A DNA stretch of 64,000 nt from Bacillota bacterium (lineage in GTDB: Bacteria; Bacillota; UBA4882; UBA8346). The notes below the pieces were generated by a model. That model searched no databases, was not told where the DNA came from, and worked only from the letters and a program-made list of their open reading frames with translations. Numbering within the stretch: position 1 is the first letter of the stretch; each line of letters starts with the position of its first letter. This document shows positions 50,704 through 59,116 of the stretch, one piece after another. The DNA is taken from the NCBI GenBank assembly GCA_023429995.1, contig JAEZCE010000016.1, forward strand, positions 62,001 through 126,000. The letters are read 5' to 3'. The translations under genes and the position numbers were made by a program.

Positions 50704-51864
50704 TTGGATTATTTTTTAACCGAAGAACAACAAATGATTAAAGATTTGGCCCGGCGGATTGCCGATGAAAAAGTAGCTCCCAGAGCGTTGGAGTTTGATG
50801 AGAGCGGCGAATTTCCCTGGGAGATAATGAAGATACTTGCCGATGCAGACCTTTTTGGTGTGTATCTCCCTGAAGAATATGGCGGAATGGGCGGCGGAGT
50901 TCTGGAACAATGTTTGGTGGTTGAGGAGCTCTCCCGGGCTTGCAGCGGTGTGGCGGTGAGTTATGCGGCTTCCGGCCTTGGTTGCATGCCTATCTTGGTT
51001 TTGGGATCGGAAGAACAAAAGAAGAAATATCTTACCGAAATTGCTTCCGGTAGGAAATTAGCCGCTTACGGTTTAACCGAAGCCAATGCCGGTAGTGACG
51101 TTGCCGGTATGGAAACCACTGCTGTTTTAGACGGTGACGAATATGTGATTAATGGGACCAAACAATGGATTACCAATGGCGGAGAAGCTGAAATTTATAC
51201 CGTCATGGCGGTTACCAATAAAAATAAAGGTCCCCGCGGGATTAGCTGTTTTATCGTGGAAAAGGGCACCCCTGGTTTTTCTTTCGGTAAGAAGGAAAAT
51301 AAAATGGGTATCCGGGCTTCGGCAACCCGTGAGTTGATCTTTGATAATTGCCGGGTCCCCAAGGAAAACTTGCTGGGTGGCAAAGAAGGCGTTGGCTTTG
51401 TTGCTGCAATGAGAACTTTTGACCGCACCCGTCCCGGTATCGGCGCCCAAGCCATCGGTGTTGCCCAGGGAGCGTTGGATGCCGCAGTTAAATATGCTCA
51501 TGAGCGGGTTCAATTCGGACAACCTATTTCATCATTCCAAGCGATTCAGCATATGCTGGCGGATATGGCGATTCAAGTTGAGGCGGCTAGAGCCTTGGTA
51601 TACGCTACGGCAAAAATGATCGACGGCGGCGCCAAGAATTTTTCCAAGGAATCCTCCATGGCGAAAGTTTTCGCTTCCGATGTAGCCATGAAAGTAACCG
51701 TGGATGCGCTACAGGTATTCGGCGGTTATGGTTATATGAAAGAATATCCGGTTGAAAAAATGGTCCGTGACGCCAAAATCACCCAAATCTATGAAGGAAC
51801 CAACCAAATTCAACGAAACATCATTGCCCTTGAACTGATTAAAGAATTGGCAGGTAAAAAATAA
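50704..51864 (+). CDS. Acyl-CoA dehydrogenase (butyryl-CoA dehydrogenase-like)
   Basis: A 386-residue FAD acyl-CoA dehydrogenase. Three domains are visible: the helical N-domain, the beta-domain with AYGLTEANAGSD and KQWITNGG, and the C-terminal helical domain with FGGYGYMKEYPVEKMVRDAKI and the catalytic glutamate in QIYEGTNQIQRN. Substrate is probably short-chain (crotonyl/butyryl-CoA) or an aromatic enoyl-CoA. It starts at a TTG behind AAGGAGGG. With EtfB and EtfA downstream it should form a flavin-bifurcating reductase that couples NADH oxidation to enoyl-CoA and ferredoxin reduction. A MITE-like element lies between it and etfB. Confidence 0.9.
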   Translation: MDYFLTEEQQMIKDLARRIADEKVAPRALEFDESGEFPWEIMKILADADLFGVYLPEEYGGMGGGVLEQCLVVEELSRACSGVAVSYAASGLGCMPILVLGSEEQKKKYLTEIASGRKLAAYGLTEANAGSDVAGMETTAVLDGDEYVINGTKQWITNGGEAEIYTVMAVTNKNKGPRGISCFIVEKGTPGFSFGKKENKMGIRASATRELIFDNCRVPKENLLGGKEGVGFVAAMRTFDRTRPGIGAQAIGVAQGALDAAVKYAHERVQFGQPISSFQAIQHMLADMAIQVEAARALVYATAKMIDGGAKNFSKESSMAKVFASDVAMKVTVDALQVFGGYGYMKEYPVEKMVRDAKITQIYEGTNQIQRNIIALELIKELAGKK

Positions 51865-51874
51865 TCCATTCCGT

Positions 51875-52027
51875 GGCTGTCTAAAAAGTATTTTACAATC
51901 AATAAGAAATACAATATAACTTCATGGATTTTGAATGTTGAATATTGTATTTCTTTATTGCGCATGCGCTCACCCCTTCATGTACTTTGTGCGTGAAGGC
52001 GCGCGCCAATGTACTTTTGGGACAGCC
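51875..52027. mobile_element. MITE-like element, copy B (153 bp)
   Basis: Starts GGCTGTCTAAAAAGTA (51875-51890) and ends TACTTTTGGGACAGCC (52012-52027), which are inverted repeats at 14 of 16 positions. Inside are an inverted pair AAGAAATACAATAT / ATATTGTATTTCTT (51903-51955 region), GCGCATGCGC, and a CCTTCA/TGAAGG hairpin. Its left end aligns with copy A at 24133; copy B has extra sequence in the right half. No coding capacity. It is inserted between the acyl-CoA dehydrogenase and etfB genes, so it must be transcribed through if the operon is intact. Confidence 0.65.
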
Positions 52028-52064
52028 CTTTTTTAAGTATATTATTTATAGGAGGAGATATTTG

Positions 52065-52853
52065 GTGAAGATCGTAGTTTGCGTGAAACAAGTTCCCGAA
52101 TCTACGGAAGTGAAAATCAATCCGGAGACGAATACCTTGATCCGCGAAGGCGTCAAGAGTATCTTAAATCCGTTTGATTTATATGCCATTGAGGAAGCAT
52201 TGCGTATTAAAGAAAAATTGGGCGGCACAGTTACGGTGATTTCGATGGGTCCGCCCCAGGCTGCCGAACAACTCCGGGAAACCATCGGTATGGGGGTTGA
52301 TGATGCGGTTTTATTATCGGATCGGGCTTTTGCCGGTTCCGATACTTTGGCTACTTCTTATGCGCTTAGCAAGGGAATCGAAAAGATTGGCGATGTCCAA
52401 CTGATCCTTTGCGGTAAACAGGCCATTGACGGCGATACGGCTCAGGTAGGCCCGGAGATTGCCGAGAAATTAGGCATTCCTCATATCACCTATGTCAAGA
52501 AAGTCGATGAAATCAGTGAGAAGGAAATGACCGTGGAGCGCATGAACGAAGATGGTTTCGAACGGGTTCAGCTGCCCCTGCCGGCATTAATTACAGTTGT
52601 GAAAGAAATTAACGAGCCCCGGATGCCTTCCCTAAAAGGTATGATGCGTGCTAAAAAAGCAGTGATTCCTTCTTGGACCGCTGCCGATATCGGGGCTGAA
52701 CCGGAAAAGTCCGGGTTAAACGGTTCACCGACCTGGGTTAAAACCATCTTCGTGCCGGAAATGAAATGTCAAGGCGAGATCTTTGAGGGAACCCCTGAGG
52801 AACAGGTTAAAGCCTTGGTCGATGCGATTGTTTGCCGGAAAATCGTGCAATAA
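52065..52853 (+). CDS. etfB: Electron transfer flavoprotein, beta subunit
   Basis: A 262-residue EtfB. It starts KIVVCVKQVPESTEVKI and contains NPFDLYAIEEALRIKEKLGGTV, the nucleotide segment DGDTAQVGPEIAEKLGIPHITYV, and the C-terminal EINEPRMPSLKGMMRAKK. In bifurcating Etfs the beta subunit binds the FAD that splits electrons from NADH. Start at the GTG at 52065 behind ATAGGAGGAG. The apparent N-terminal extension upstream is the translated MITE end and is not part of the gene. etfA follows after 78 bases. Confidence 0.93.
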   Translation: MKIVVCVKQVPESTEVKINPETNTLIREGVKSILNPFDLYAIEEALRIKEKLGGTVTVISMGPPQAAEQLRETIGMGVDDAVLLSDRAFAGSDTLATSYALSKGIEKIGDVQLILCGKQAIDGDTAQVGPEIAEKLGIPHITYVKKVDEISEKEMTVERMNEDGFERVQLPLPALITVVKEINEPRMPSLKGMMRAKKAVIPSWTAADIGAEPEKSGLNGSPTWVKTIFVPEMKCQGEIFEGTPEEQVKALVDAIVCRKIVQ

Positions 52854-52931
52854 AGGCGAAGGATCTGCGCGCAGGCGCGGACGATCCCTTTCCATCTATG
52901 AACCCGATTGAAATGAATAAGGAGGACCATC

Positions 52932-54125
52932 ATGGCGATTAAGGTTTTAAACGATAAATGTCGCGGCTGTAAATTATGCATACCCAGCTGCCCTTTTGGA
53001 GTCATTGAAATTATTGATAATAAAGCTGTTATTAAAGATGGTTGTACAATGTGCGGGACTTGTGTTAAAACCTGTAAGTTCAAAGCCATTGAAATAACCC
53101 GGGATGTTAAAATAACGATCGATAAGTCCCTTTATAAGGGGGTATGGGTTTTCGCGGAACAACGCGGGGGTAAACTTTCCAATGTGGCCTTTGAATTATT
53201 GGGAGAAGGCCGCAAACTTGCGGATGAACTGGGCGAACCTCTGGTTGCAGTCTTGCTTGGAAGCAAAGTTGAAGCGGAAGCAAAACGTTTGGTAGCTTTT
53301 GGCGCTGATAAGGTATTTGTGGCCGATGCTCCCGAATTGGAACATTTCCTGGAAGATTCCTATACGCAAGTGTTAAGCGATTTGATCAAGAAGGAAAACC
53401 CGAATATCGTTTTAATCGGCGCCACGGCTATCGGCCGCTCCTTAGGCCCGAAAGTGGCAGCCCGTTTGGGAACCGGACTTACCGCTGACTGTACCGCGTT
53501 GGCTGTCGATGTCGCGGAAAAGAACCTCTTGCAAACCCGGCCGGCTTTCGGCGGCAATTTAATGGCGACCATTCTTTGCCCCAACCACCGTCCGCAGATG
53601 GCGACCGTGCGTCCCAAGGTATTTAAACCCCTGGCTGAAGATGGAAGCCGGAGCGGAGATATCGCCAAAGTCGATCTTTCTACCACTGCCTGGAACATTC
53701 GGGCCAAAGTGTTGGAAGTGGTTAATGAAGTCGGTTCTTCGGTAAATCTGGAGGAAGCCAACATCATCGTCTCCGGTGGCCGGGGACTGGGTGATCCCAA
53801 AAATTTTGAGTATGTAAAAGAGCTGGCTAACGTTTTAGGCGGAGCGGTCGGCGCTTCCCGCGCCGCGGTGGACGCCGGGTGGATGCCCTATGCGCATCAA
53901 GTGGGGCAAACCGGTAAAACCGTCGGGCCGAAGATTTATTTCGCCTGCGGTATCCATGGCGCCATTCAGCATTTGGCCGGAATGTCGTCATCGGACATCA
54001 TTATCGCCATCAATAAAAACCCCGATGCGCCGATTTTCAAAATGGCAACTTTCGGAATCGTGGGAGACGTGCTGGAAATATTGCCGCTGCTCACCAAGGA
54101 GTTTAAAAAAGCTTTAAATTCCTGA
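52932..54125 (+). CDS. etfA: Electron transfer flavoprotein, alpha subunit with ferredoxin domain
   Basis: A 397-residue EtfA whose first 60 residues are a two-cluster ferredoxin (CRGCKLCIPSC near residue 12 and CTMCGTCVKTC near 38), followed by the EtfA domain (VWVFAEQRGGKLSNVAFELL) and the FAD-binding C-domain (SGGRGLGDPKNFEYV, QVGQTGKTVGPKIYFACGIHGAIQH). Ordinary EtfA lacks the ferredoxin part; caffeyl-CoA reductase (CarE) and lactate dehydrogenase-Etf (LctC) of Acetobacterium have it. The order acyl-CoA dehydrogenase, EtfB, EtfA is the same as carCDE. Starts behind AAGGAGG. Terminator follows at 54167. Confidence 0.93.
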   Translation: MAIKVLNDKCRGCKLCIPSCPFGVIEIIDNKAVIKDGCTMCGTCVKTCKFKAIEITRDVKITIDKSLYKGVWVFAEQRGGKLSNVAFELLGEGRKLADELGEPLVAVLLGSKVEAEAKRLVAFGADKVFVADAPELEHFLEDSYTQVLSDLIKKENPNIVLIGATAIGRSLGPKVAARLGTGLTADCTALAVDVAEKNLLQTRPAFGGNLMATILCPNHRPQMATVRPKVFKPLAEDGSRSGDIAKVDLSTTAWNIRAKVLEVVNEVGSSVNLEEANIIVSGGRGLGDPKNFEYVKELANVLGGAVGASRAAVDAGWMPYAHQVGQTGKTVGPKIYFACGIHGAIQHLAGMSSSDIIIAINKNPDAPIFKMATFGIVGDVLEILPLLTKEFKKALNS

Positions 54126-54166
54126 TGAATTATTTTTAAAAAGCATACTTTCTAAAACCGTGAAAT

Positions 54167-54230
54167 AAAACAAAAACCGTAATCCCGGTCCCTTGGGAAC
54201 GAAACCGGATCTGATTACGGTTTTTGTTTT
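54167..54230. terminator. Bidirectional rho-independent terminator
   Basis: An 18-bp perfect outer stem (AAAACAAAAACCGTAATC with GATTACGGTTTTTGTTTT) encloses a smaller CCGGT/ACCGG pairing. A- and T-rich flanks on each side allow it to end both the etf operon and the convergent esterase gene. Confidence 0.85.
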
Positions 54231-54240
54231 TAGAATTCCT

Positions 54241-55686
54241 TTACCATCCCAGATCGGTTTTGATCTGTTGGACAAGTTGACCGGCCATCCGGGCGTGGGT
54301 GGCGACGGAAGGGTGCCAATCCTCCCCGTAACCGAGGGTTCCGTCCTGCATTGGAAATTCAATGAAATGGACTTTGGCATCTCCGCCGGATTGAAATTGC
54401 TTGACCGCCGTGGTGATGAGGTCCCGCCCATGGATGAGATTATCGCCGTTTAACATCGGGCCTAGGGCGCAGTAAATATGGGCATTGGGATATTGCTTCC
54501 GGATTTGTTGTAGGAAATTTGCATAAGCGGTGACGAAGACGGTTTTATCAGGCGCGCCGGTGCTGAAGTCGTTGGTGCCCAGATTGATTACAACCACTTG
54601 GGGAACCCACCGGCTGGGATCCCATAACAGAGTAGAGTTGTAGGGCAATATCCGGAGATAAAGTTGGGGCATCAGATCCGTGGTATCTCCGCCATAATTG
54701 CGAATCACGCCTTTGCCCGACCAAGCCACCGTAATTTGGTCCGCTTCCAGTGCCCGGGCGGCCACCGAACCATAGGCCAGGTAGGCATTTTCATTTTTTG
54801 TGGTAAAGCTTTGATATTGGCTGGTCCCTTCATTCCCGTATCCGCAGGTAATGGAGTCGCCGATGAATTCGATCCGTCGCGCCGAAGCGGCCGGCGGCTC
54901 CAGCAAAGCGCCGTCGGTTACGGTGAAGCCCAAAAACTGGACGTCTCCAACCCAGGCTTCCGTTCTTCTGATGAGCTCAAGGGTATGGGTTCCCGGAGCA
55001 AGCCCCGCAGCCAAGGTGAGGGGCATGGGGGTGCTGGACGTAATATTGACGGGATTTTTGACCACATTATCAATAACCAGATGAAACCAATTATCGCCGG
55101 CGGATTTTAAATTGACGCGAATGCCTGTTCCTTGAAAATTCGCTTTGATAGTGGTGGCGCTCCAGGCGAACTTGGGACCGCTCGAATCGCCGGTGTCAAA
55201 ACGCCCAAGGTACAAGACTTTGGAATCGGCGATGGGCGTGGGTGTTGGTGTCGCTGTCGGCGTCGGAGTAGCGCTGGGGTTCAAGATAAAGCCGGTTGGT
55301 TTGGCATTCGTTCCGCTATAGGTGAGGGTAAAGCCGAAACTTACCGTTCCGCCCTTTGGCGCTATTGCGGAATTATAGGATAAATTGGCGGCTGTTACGG
55401 AAGTTCCGCTTTGGGTATAACTGGCGTTCCAGATGTTAGTGATTCGCTGGTTGCCGGGGAATGTCCATTCCAAAGTCCAGCCATCAACGGCAGCCGAATC
55501 ATGATTGGTAATGGTTACATTGACGGTGGCTCCGGAGCCCCAATCGGACTGGCTATAGTCCACGGAATAGCTGTTGGCGGCGATGATCCTCTCTTGAGCC
55601 GGGTGAAACAAACCAGTTACCATGAAAATACCCAACAATAAACATGCTGCAAAAACAATCAGTTTTTTCCTTGTTCCTTTATTCAT
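54241..55686 (-). CDS. Secreted CE2-family acetyl esterase with CBM2
   Basis: A 481-residue exported enzyme. Signal peptide at residues 1-37; a family 2 carbohydrate-binding module at about 38-138 (aromatic residues in GWTLEWTF and ITNIWNASY, with GGTVSFGF); a Pro-Thr linker (TPTPTATPTPTPI); a beta-sandwich (about 155-265) and an SGNH hydrolase domain with the nucleophile in FIGDSITCGYGNEG, NLGTND and the C-terminal GEDWHPS. The sandwich-plus-SGNH layout is that of CE2 acetyl esterases, which remove acetyl groups from xylan or manno-oligosaccharides. CBM2 targets cellulose or xylan. The start follows GAGGGGATGG. It lacks a dockerin or anchoring domain. Confidence 0.88.
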   Translation of the reverse strand: MNKGTRKKLIVFAACLLLGIFMVTGLFHPAQERIIAANSYSVDYSQSDWGSGATVNVTITNHDSAAVDGWTLEWTFPGNQRITNIWNASYTQSGTSVTAANLSYNSAIAPKGGTVSFGFTLTYSGTNAKPTGFILNPSATPTPTATPTPTPIADSKVLYLGRFDTGDSSGPKFAWSATTIKANFQGTGIRVNLKSAGDNWFHLVIDNVVKNPVNITSSTPMPLTLAAGLAPGTHTLELIRRTEAWVGDVQFLGFTVTDGALLEPPAASARRIEFIGDSITCGYGNEGTSQYQSFTTKNENAYLAYGSVAARALEADQITVAWSGKGVIRNYGGDTTDLMPQLYLRILPYNSTLLWDPSRWVPQVVVINLGTNDFSTGAPDKTVFVTAYANFLQQIRKQYPNAHIYCALGPMLNGDNLIHGRDLITTAVKQFQSGGDAKVHFIEFPMQDGTLGYGEDWHPSVATHARMAGQLVQQIKTDLGW

Positions 55687-55882
55687 AATACCATCCCCTC
55701 CTTCATCGTACTCGTCAGGTGGCTACCTAAGATTATTATACCATTTAATTGTAAATTTTTAACAATAATCTAAATTTATGTAAATCAATTCATAGTGGTT
55801 ATGTTGATATTTCTTGGCAAGTGGTTAAGTCAGGAAAACTGGTTTTTTAGAAAATTAAGCTATCATTTCAATGTATATAGAT

Positions 55883-55910
55883 TGACAAAACTATCGTATG
55901 ATAGTAAAAT
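55883..55910 (+). promoter_or_regulatory. TetR promoter with palindromic operator in the spacer
   Basis: TTGACA (55883-55888), a 16-base spacer and TAAAAT (55905-55910) form a strong promoter. The spacer holds ACTATCGTATGATAGT (55890-55905), an inverted repeat with 6-bp arms around GTAT, placed for repression by the TetR protein encoded next. Confidence 0.7.
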
Positions 55911-55932
55911 TTGTTTCGGGAAGGGATAATAC

Positions 55933-56565
55933 TTGGAAAATAATCCTGTTAAAAAACGTAGAAATGGCATTGAAACCACCAGGAGGATTTTGGAAATTGG
56001 CGCTGACCTTTTTGCCCGCAAAGGCTATGATAATGTGTCCCTTCGTGAGATTGCGGACGCCGTAGGCATAAAAGAGAGTTCCCTTTACAATCATTTTAAA
56101 AGTAAATCTGCGCTCAAAGAATCTTTATTTGCATCTTTTGCGGAAATGACCTTTGGGTCCAGACCCTCCGATTCGGAACTTGAAAAAATGCTGTTAATCA
56201 TGTCCCCGGAAGAAATATTTAAAAGTATCGTGTTTAATGTTGGGAAAAATATCAATGCCGTTGCCCAAAATGTGGCGGTTATGATTCACAATGAAAAGTA
56301 CCGAGATACTCAGGCATTTGAAATGTATGAGAGGTATTTAATCAAGGAGCCCGTAGAATATTACAAACGGCTGATTGAAAAGATGATGGCCCGAAAAATG
56401 ATTCAGCCGGTAGATGCCTACCTATTTGCCGAACAATATAATTACGTTTCCATTGCTTTAACCCAGGAATACTTTATGGCGAAAAACGGCTTGGCTGATG
56501 AAAATGTTATAGTAAAAAGGATGTTAAAAACGTTATGTTTTTTTATTGACTTGATGAAAGGATAA
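55933..56565 (+). CDS. TetR-family transcriptional regulator
   Basis: A 210-residue TetR-type repressor: the N-terminal helix-turn-helix (residues 15-60) reads ILEIGADLFARKGYDNVSLREIADAVGIKESSLYNHFKSK, and a variable ligand-binding helical domain follows. Starts at a TTG behind GGGAAGGG. A palindrome sits in its own promoter, indicating autoregulation. It lies directly upstream of a methyltransferase gene, with which it may form a two-gene unit. Confidence 0.9.
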   Translation: MENNPVKKRRNGIETTRRILEIGADLFARKGYDNVSLREIADAVGIKESSLYNHFKSKSALKESLFASFAEMTFGSRPSDSELEKMLLIMSPEEIFKSIVFNVGKNINAVAQNVAVMIHNEKYRDTQAFEMYERYLIKEPVEYYKRLIEKMMARKMIQPVDAYLFAEQYNYVSIALTQEYFMAKNGLADENVIVKRMLKTLCFFIDLMKG

Positions 56566-56607
56566 GTGTTTTAGGTTACGGTGTTCAAAAAAGGAGTTGT
56601 CGAAGGG

Positions 56608-57447
56608 ATGGCTAAGGACAAAACCTCTCAAACCGCCTGGATCACGGCTTCATTACGCGCTTTATCAAACTATGAAAAGGACCGTCAAGTAAACTGCGGC
56701 GATGATTTGGCGGAGCTTTTTTTGCCGGAGGAGCGGCGCATTTTTTTTCGGACCCAAGATTCCAGAGAAACGATTAAAAAAAGCATTCCCAAAGGAATGT
56801 ACGGGTATGTGATTGCCAGAACCCAATATTTTGATGGTATTTATCGAAAAGCCCTTCAAAATGATATGGGCCAGATTGTTCTTTTAGGGGCCGGTTACGA
56901 CAGCCGGCCGTACCGTTTTGCGAATGGGAGCAGAAATACCCGGATATTTGAAGTGGATGCACAAGCCACCCAACTGCATAAACTCTCCTTGTTACGGGAA
57001 AACAAGATTGAAATCCGGGAAAATATTTCATTTGTCGCGGTGGATTTCGAAAAAGACGATTTTCTTCAGTTGATGAAAAAGAGCGGTTTTGATGAATCCA
57101 AACAAACCCTGTTCCTGTGGGAAGGGGTCACTTTTTATTTATCTTTTTCCGCCGTGCTCCGCATGTTGAAAATGATAAAAGAGAATTCCGCTTCCGGCAG
57201 TCAATTATGTTTTGATTTTCAAACCGCGCAAACCGGAAATGATCTGATTCATACGGGACTGCAAGAGGAAACCATTCAATTCGGCCTATCCGGGAATATC
57301 GGGGATTTTGTGAGAGATAACGGGTATACCCTTATCGAACATGTCGATGCCAAGGATATGGAAAAAAGATTTCTGACTTTGGAAAACGGTGAGTTGTTTG
57401 AGAAAATAGCGCCGATGATGAATTTTATATGGGTCGAGCACCGATAG
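56608..57447 (+). CDS. SAM-dependent methyltransferase (PPM/TIGR00027-like family)
   Basis: A 279-residue methyltransferase of the leucine carboxyl methyltransferase-like group: TAWITASLRALSNYEKDR at the start, the SAM site VLLGAGYDSRPYRF near residue 90, IFEVDAQATQLHK, and the LFLWEGVTFYLSF segment typical of the family. Substrate unknown; relatives act in secondary metabolism and carboxyl methylation. The ATG at 56608 is preferred; a GTG at 56581 in frame has no ribosome binding site. It follows the TetR gene and is likely under its control. Confidence 0.83.
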   Translation: MAKDKTSQTAWITASLRALSNYEKDRQVNCGDDLAELFLPEERRIFFRTQDSRETIKKSIPKGMYGYVIARTQYFDGIYRKALQNDMGQIVLLGAGYDSRPYRFANGSRNTRIFEVDAQATQLHKLSLLRENKIEIRENISFVAVDFEKDDFLQLMKKSGFDESKQTLFLWEGVTFYLSFSAVLRMLKMIKENSASGSQLCFDFQTAQTGNDLIHTGLQEETIQFGLSGNIGDFVRDNGYTLIEHVDAKDMEKRFLTLENGELFEKIAPMMNFIWVEHR

Positions 57448-57452
57448 ACAGT

Positions 57453-57638
57453 TCAGCTTTTTTTAAATCCCGGAATGGTCTTTTCCAGCATCTTTTTTTG
57501 ACAGATGTTGAGTAGCTCATCCAGTTCAACACTGGCTGCCAGAACTGTGGAGTCGGTGTAGCCGCGGGCGTCGTAAGCTTTTTGGAGCTTGCTGCGGGCT
57601 GCGGCTATTTTTTGTTCCAGAGTAAGAGTTTTTGACAT
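57453..57638 (-). CDS. Spo0E-like aspartyl-phosphate phosphatase
   Basis: A 61-residue, two-helix protein containing the Spo0E family signature SVELDELLN near residue 37. Spo0E-type proteins dephosphorylate Spo0A and hold back sporulation. I took the ATG at 57638 rather than an upstream in-frame start, which would add 20 non-conserved residues; a short AAAAAGG lies just ahead. It is convergent with the methyltransferase gene (stops 5 bases apart). The presence of this family supports a spore-forming Firmicute, at least by ancestry. Confidence 0.75.
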   Translation of the reverse strand: MSKTLTLEQKIAAARSKLQKAYDARGYTDSTVLAASVELDELLNICQKKMLEKTIPGFKKS

Positions 57639-57860
57639 GTCCCTTTTTACTTTCCCATAATAAATGATATAATGGTAATAAGTGTAATTTTTAGGCAATA
57701 AAAAACTAAGGTCGCAAATGGAATGGGTTTGGGCCTGCTTGATTGATTCTGTTAACCGTTATATTTGAGCTGTTTTTAATTTTATAAGTATAGGATGACG
57801 ACAATGAATTTGTAATTTACAGGAAAATTATACTATAATTTTATACCAATTGTCAATGGA

Positions 57861-57879
57861 TGTATAAAAATTTTATACA
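57861..57879 (+). promoter_or_regulatory. 19-bp palindrome upstream of XRE gene
   Basis: TGTATAAAAATTTTATACA is a perfect palindrome around a central A. A second TTTATAC half-site lies about 20 bases upstream. It sits 22 bases before the XRE regulator start and is a likely autoregulatory operator. Confidence 0.6.
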
Positions 57880-57900
57880 AATAATCGTTGAGGACTTCCG

Positions 57901-58251
57901 ATGCCGAAAAATGTTTTGGGAACCAAACTTAAAAAATTACGAAAAGAAAGAAACCTGACTCAAAATGAGCTAAGCCAAAAACTGGGTTTCTCCGATCGTT
58001 ACGTGGCTAAAATTGAATCCGGGGTAAGGCCGTCGATGGAAGCCTACCGAAAATTGGCGGATTTTTTTGAACTACCCGTTGAATATCTGGTATCGGATAG
58101 CGAAAAAGCACCGTTAACGCTGCTGGCTCATAATCAGGAATTGCTTAATGCCTTTATGGAAGTCGAGCGTATGAGCGCAGAGGATCAAAGAATCGTTTTG
58201 GAGCTTATCAAGGCGTTTGTTGCAAAAAGAGATTCTATTAGGGACAGGTAG
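57901..58251 (+). CDS. XRE-family helix-turn-helix regulator
   Basis: A 116-residue protein: Cro/CI helix-turn-helix at residues 8-63 (LRKERNLTQNELSQKLGFSDRYVAKIESG), then a short helical tail. Resembles small SinR-like repressors. The ATG at 57901 has a GAGGAC site upstream. It is divergent from the Spo0E-like gene, so the palindrome at 57861 could control both. No toxin gene or phage gene is adjacent. Confidence 0.85.
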   Translation: MPKNVLGTKLKKLRKERNLTQNELSQKLGFSDRYVAKIESGVRPSMEAYRKLADFFELPVEYLVSDSEKAPLTLLAHNQELLNAFMEVERMSAEDQRIVLELIKAFVAKRDSIRDR

Positions 58252-58402
58252 TTTTTCTATTTTAGGCATGTAAAAAATTCTTTGTTAAACTTGGAGAATA
58301 ATTGGAAAATAATGTGAAATGGCCTCCTGCTTTTAAAGAGGTTTTTTTATTTTGCATAATATTATTGTAAATAATACTTTATTTGTAGTAGAGGATGACT
58401 TA

Positions 58403-58969
58403 ATGAAACAGAATGCTAAAGCTGCAATCATTGACTCATTTAAACAATTATTGAACAAGAAACCGATAGACAAGATTACAGTGAAGGAAATTTGTGAACA
58501 TTGCAATGTAAACAGACAGACTTTTTATAATCACTTTACCGATATCATGGACATTTATAAATTCATATTTTTTGAGGAATTATCCATAGAAATTGCCCAA
58601 AACAGAACCTTCGAAACCTGGAATGGGGGATTTCTAGCCACAATGAATTATCTGCGGAAAAATTCGAAAATGATTTACCATGTATATCATTCTTCTTATT
58701 GGCCTGAAGCCAATGCCTATTTTACAAATCTTTCCAACCGATTGCTGGATTGTGTGGTTGAAGAGTGTGTTCAAAAAATGGGAGTGAAATTAAAGGATAA
58801 AGATCAAAATTTTATCGTTAATTTTTATCGACATGTGTTTAATGGATTGATGATAGACTGGGTAAGTCAAGGAATGGTAGAGGAACCGGAAATTATCCTT
58901 AAAAAGCTTTTAATCATGATAACAGGAAGTATTCCTCGCTCTGTGGCCGCCTTTGGAAAAGAAGAATAA
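58403..58969 (+). CDS. TetR/AcrR-family regulator
   Basis: A 188-residue TetR-type protein (MKQNAKAAIIDSFKQLL; helix-turn-helix ITVKEICEHCNVNRQTFYNHF) with the C-terminal domain of the DhaS-like group. The ATG at 58403 is chosen because GAGGA stands eight bases ahead; an upstream in-frame ATG at 58352 has none. It precedes the DUF5692-like membrane protein, hypB, oxidoreductase and hypA genes on the same strand, but a terminator-like hairpin follows it, so it probably regulates the cluster from its own transcript. Confidence 0.87.
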   Translation: MKQNAKAAIIDSFKQLLNKKPIDKITVKEICEHCNVNRQTFYNHFTDIMDIYKFIFFEELSIEIAQNRTFETWNGGFLATMNYLRKNSKMIYHVYHSSYWPEANAYFTNLSNRLLDCVVEECVQKMGVKLKDKDQNFIVNFYRHVFNGLMIDWVSQGMVEEPEIILKKLLIMITGSIPRSVAAFGKEE

Positions 58970-58982
58970 TTTTCGTCGATAG

Positions 58983-59023
58983 ATGAAAGCGTTCAAATAG
59001 ACACTTTCATTTATTTGTCTATT
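58983..59023 (+). terminator. Terminator overlapping an inverted repeat
   Basis: ATGAAAGCGT pairs with ACACTTTCAT (one mismatch, 58983-59010) and is followed by TTATTTGTCT. A second inverted pair, AATAGACA (58996-59003) and TGTCTATT (59016-59023), overlaps it and could be an operator for the TetR protein in front of the DUF5692-like gene. Confidence 0.5.
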
Positions 59024-59116
59024 GTAGAGTGTTTAAAATAGATCGTACAATGGATTTGATAATACATTTAAAACATTTCGCAATAGGCATAAAATTTATA
59101 TTAAGGGGGCCGAAGT

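Noticed and set aside
51945..52064. 40-residue N-terminal extension of EtfB
   Set aside because: It is the translated end of the MITE-like element; EtfB homologues start at KIVVCVKQ, matching the GTG at 52065.
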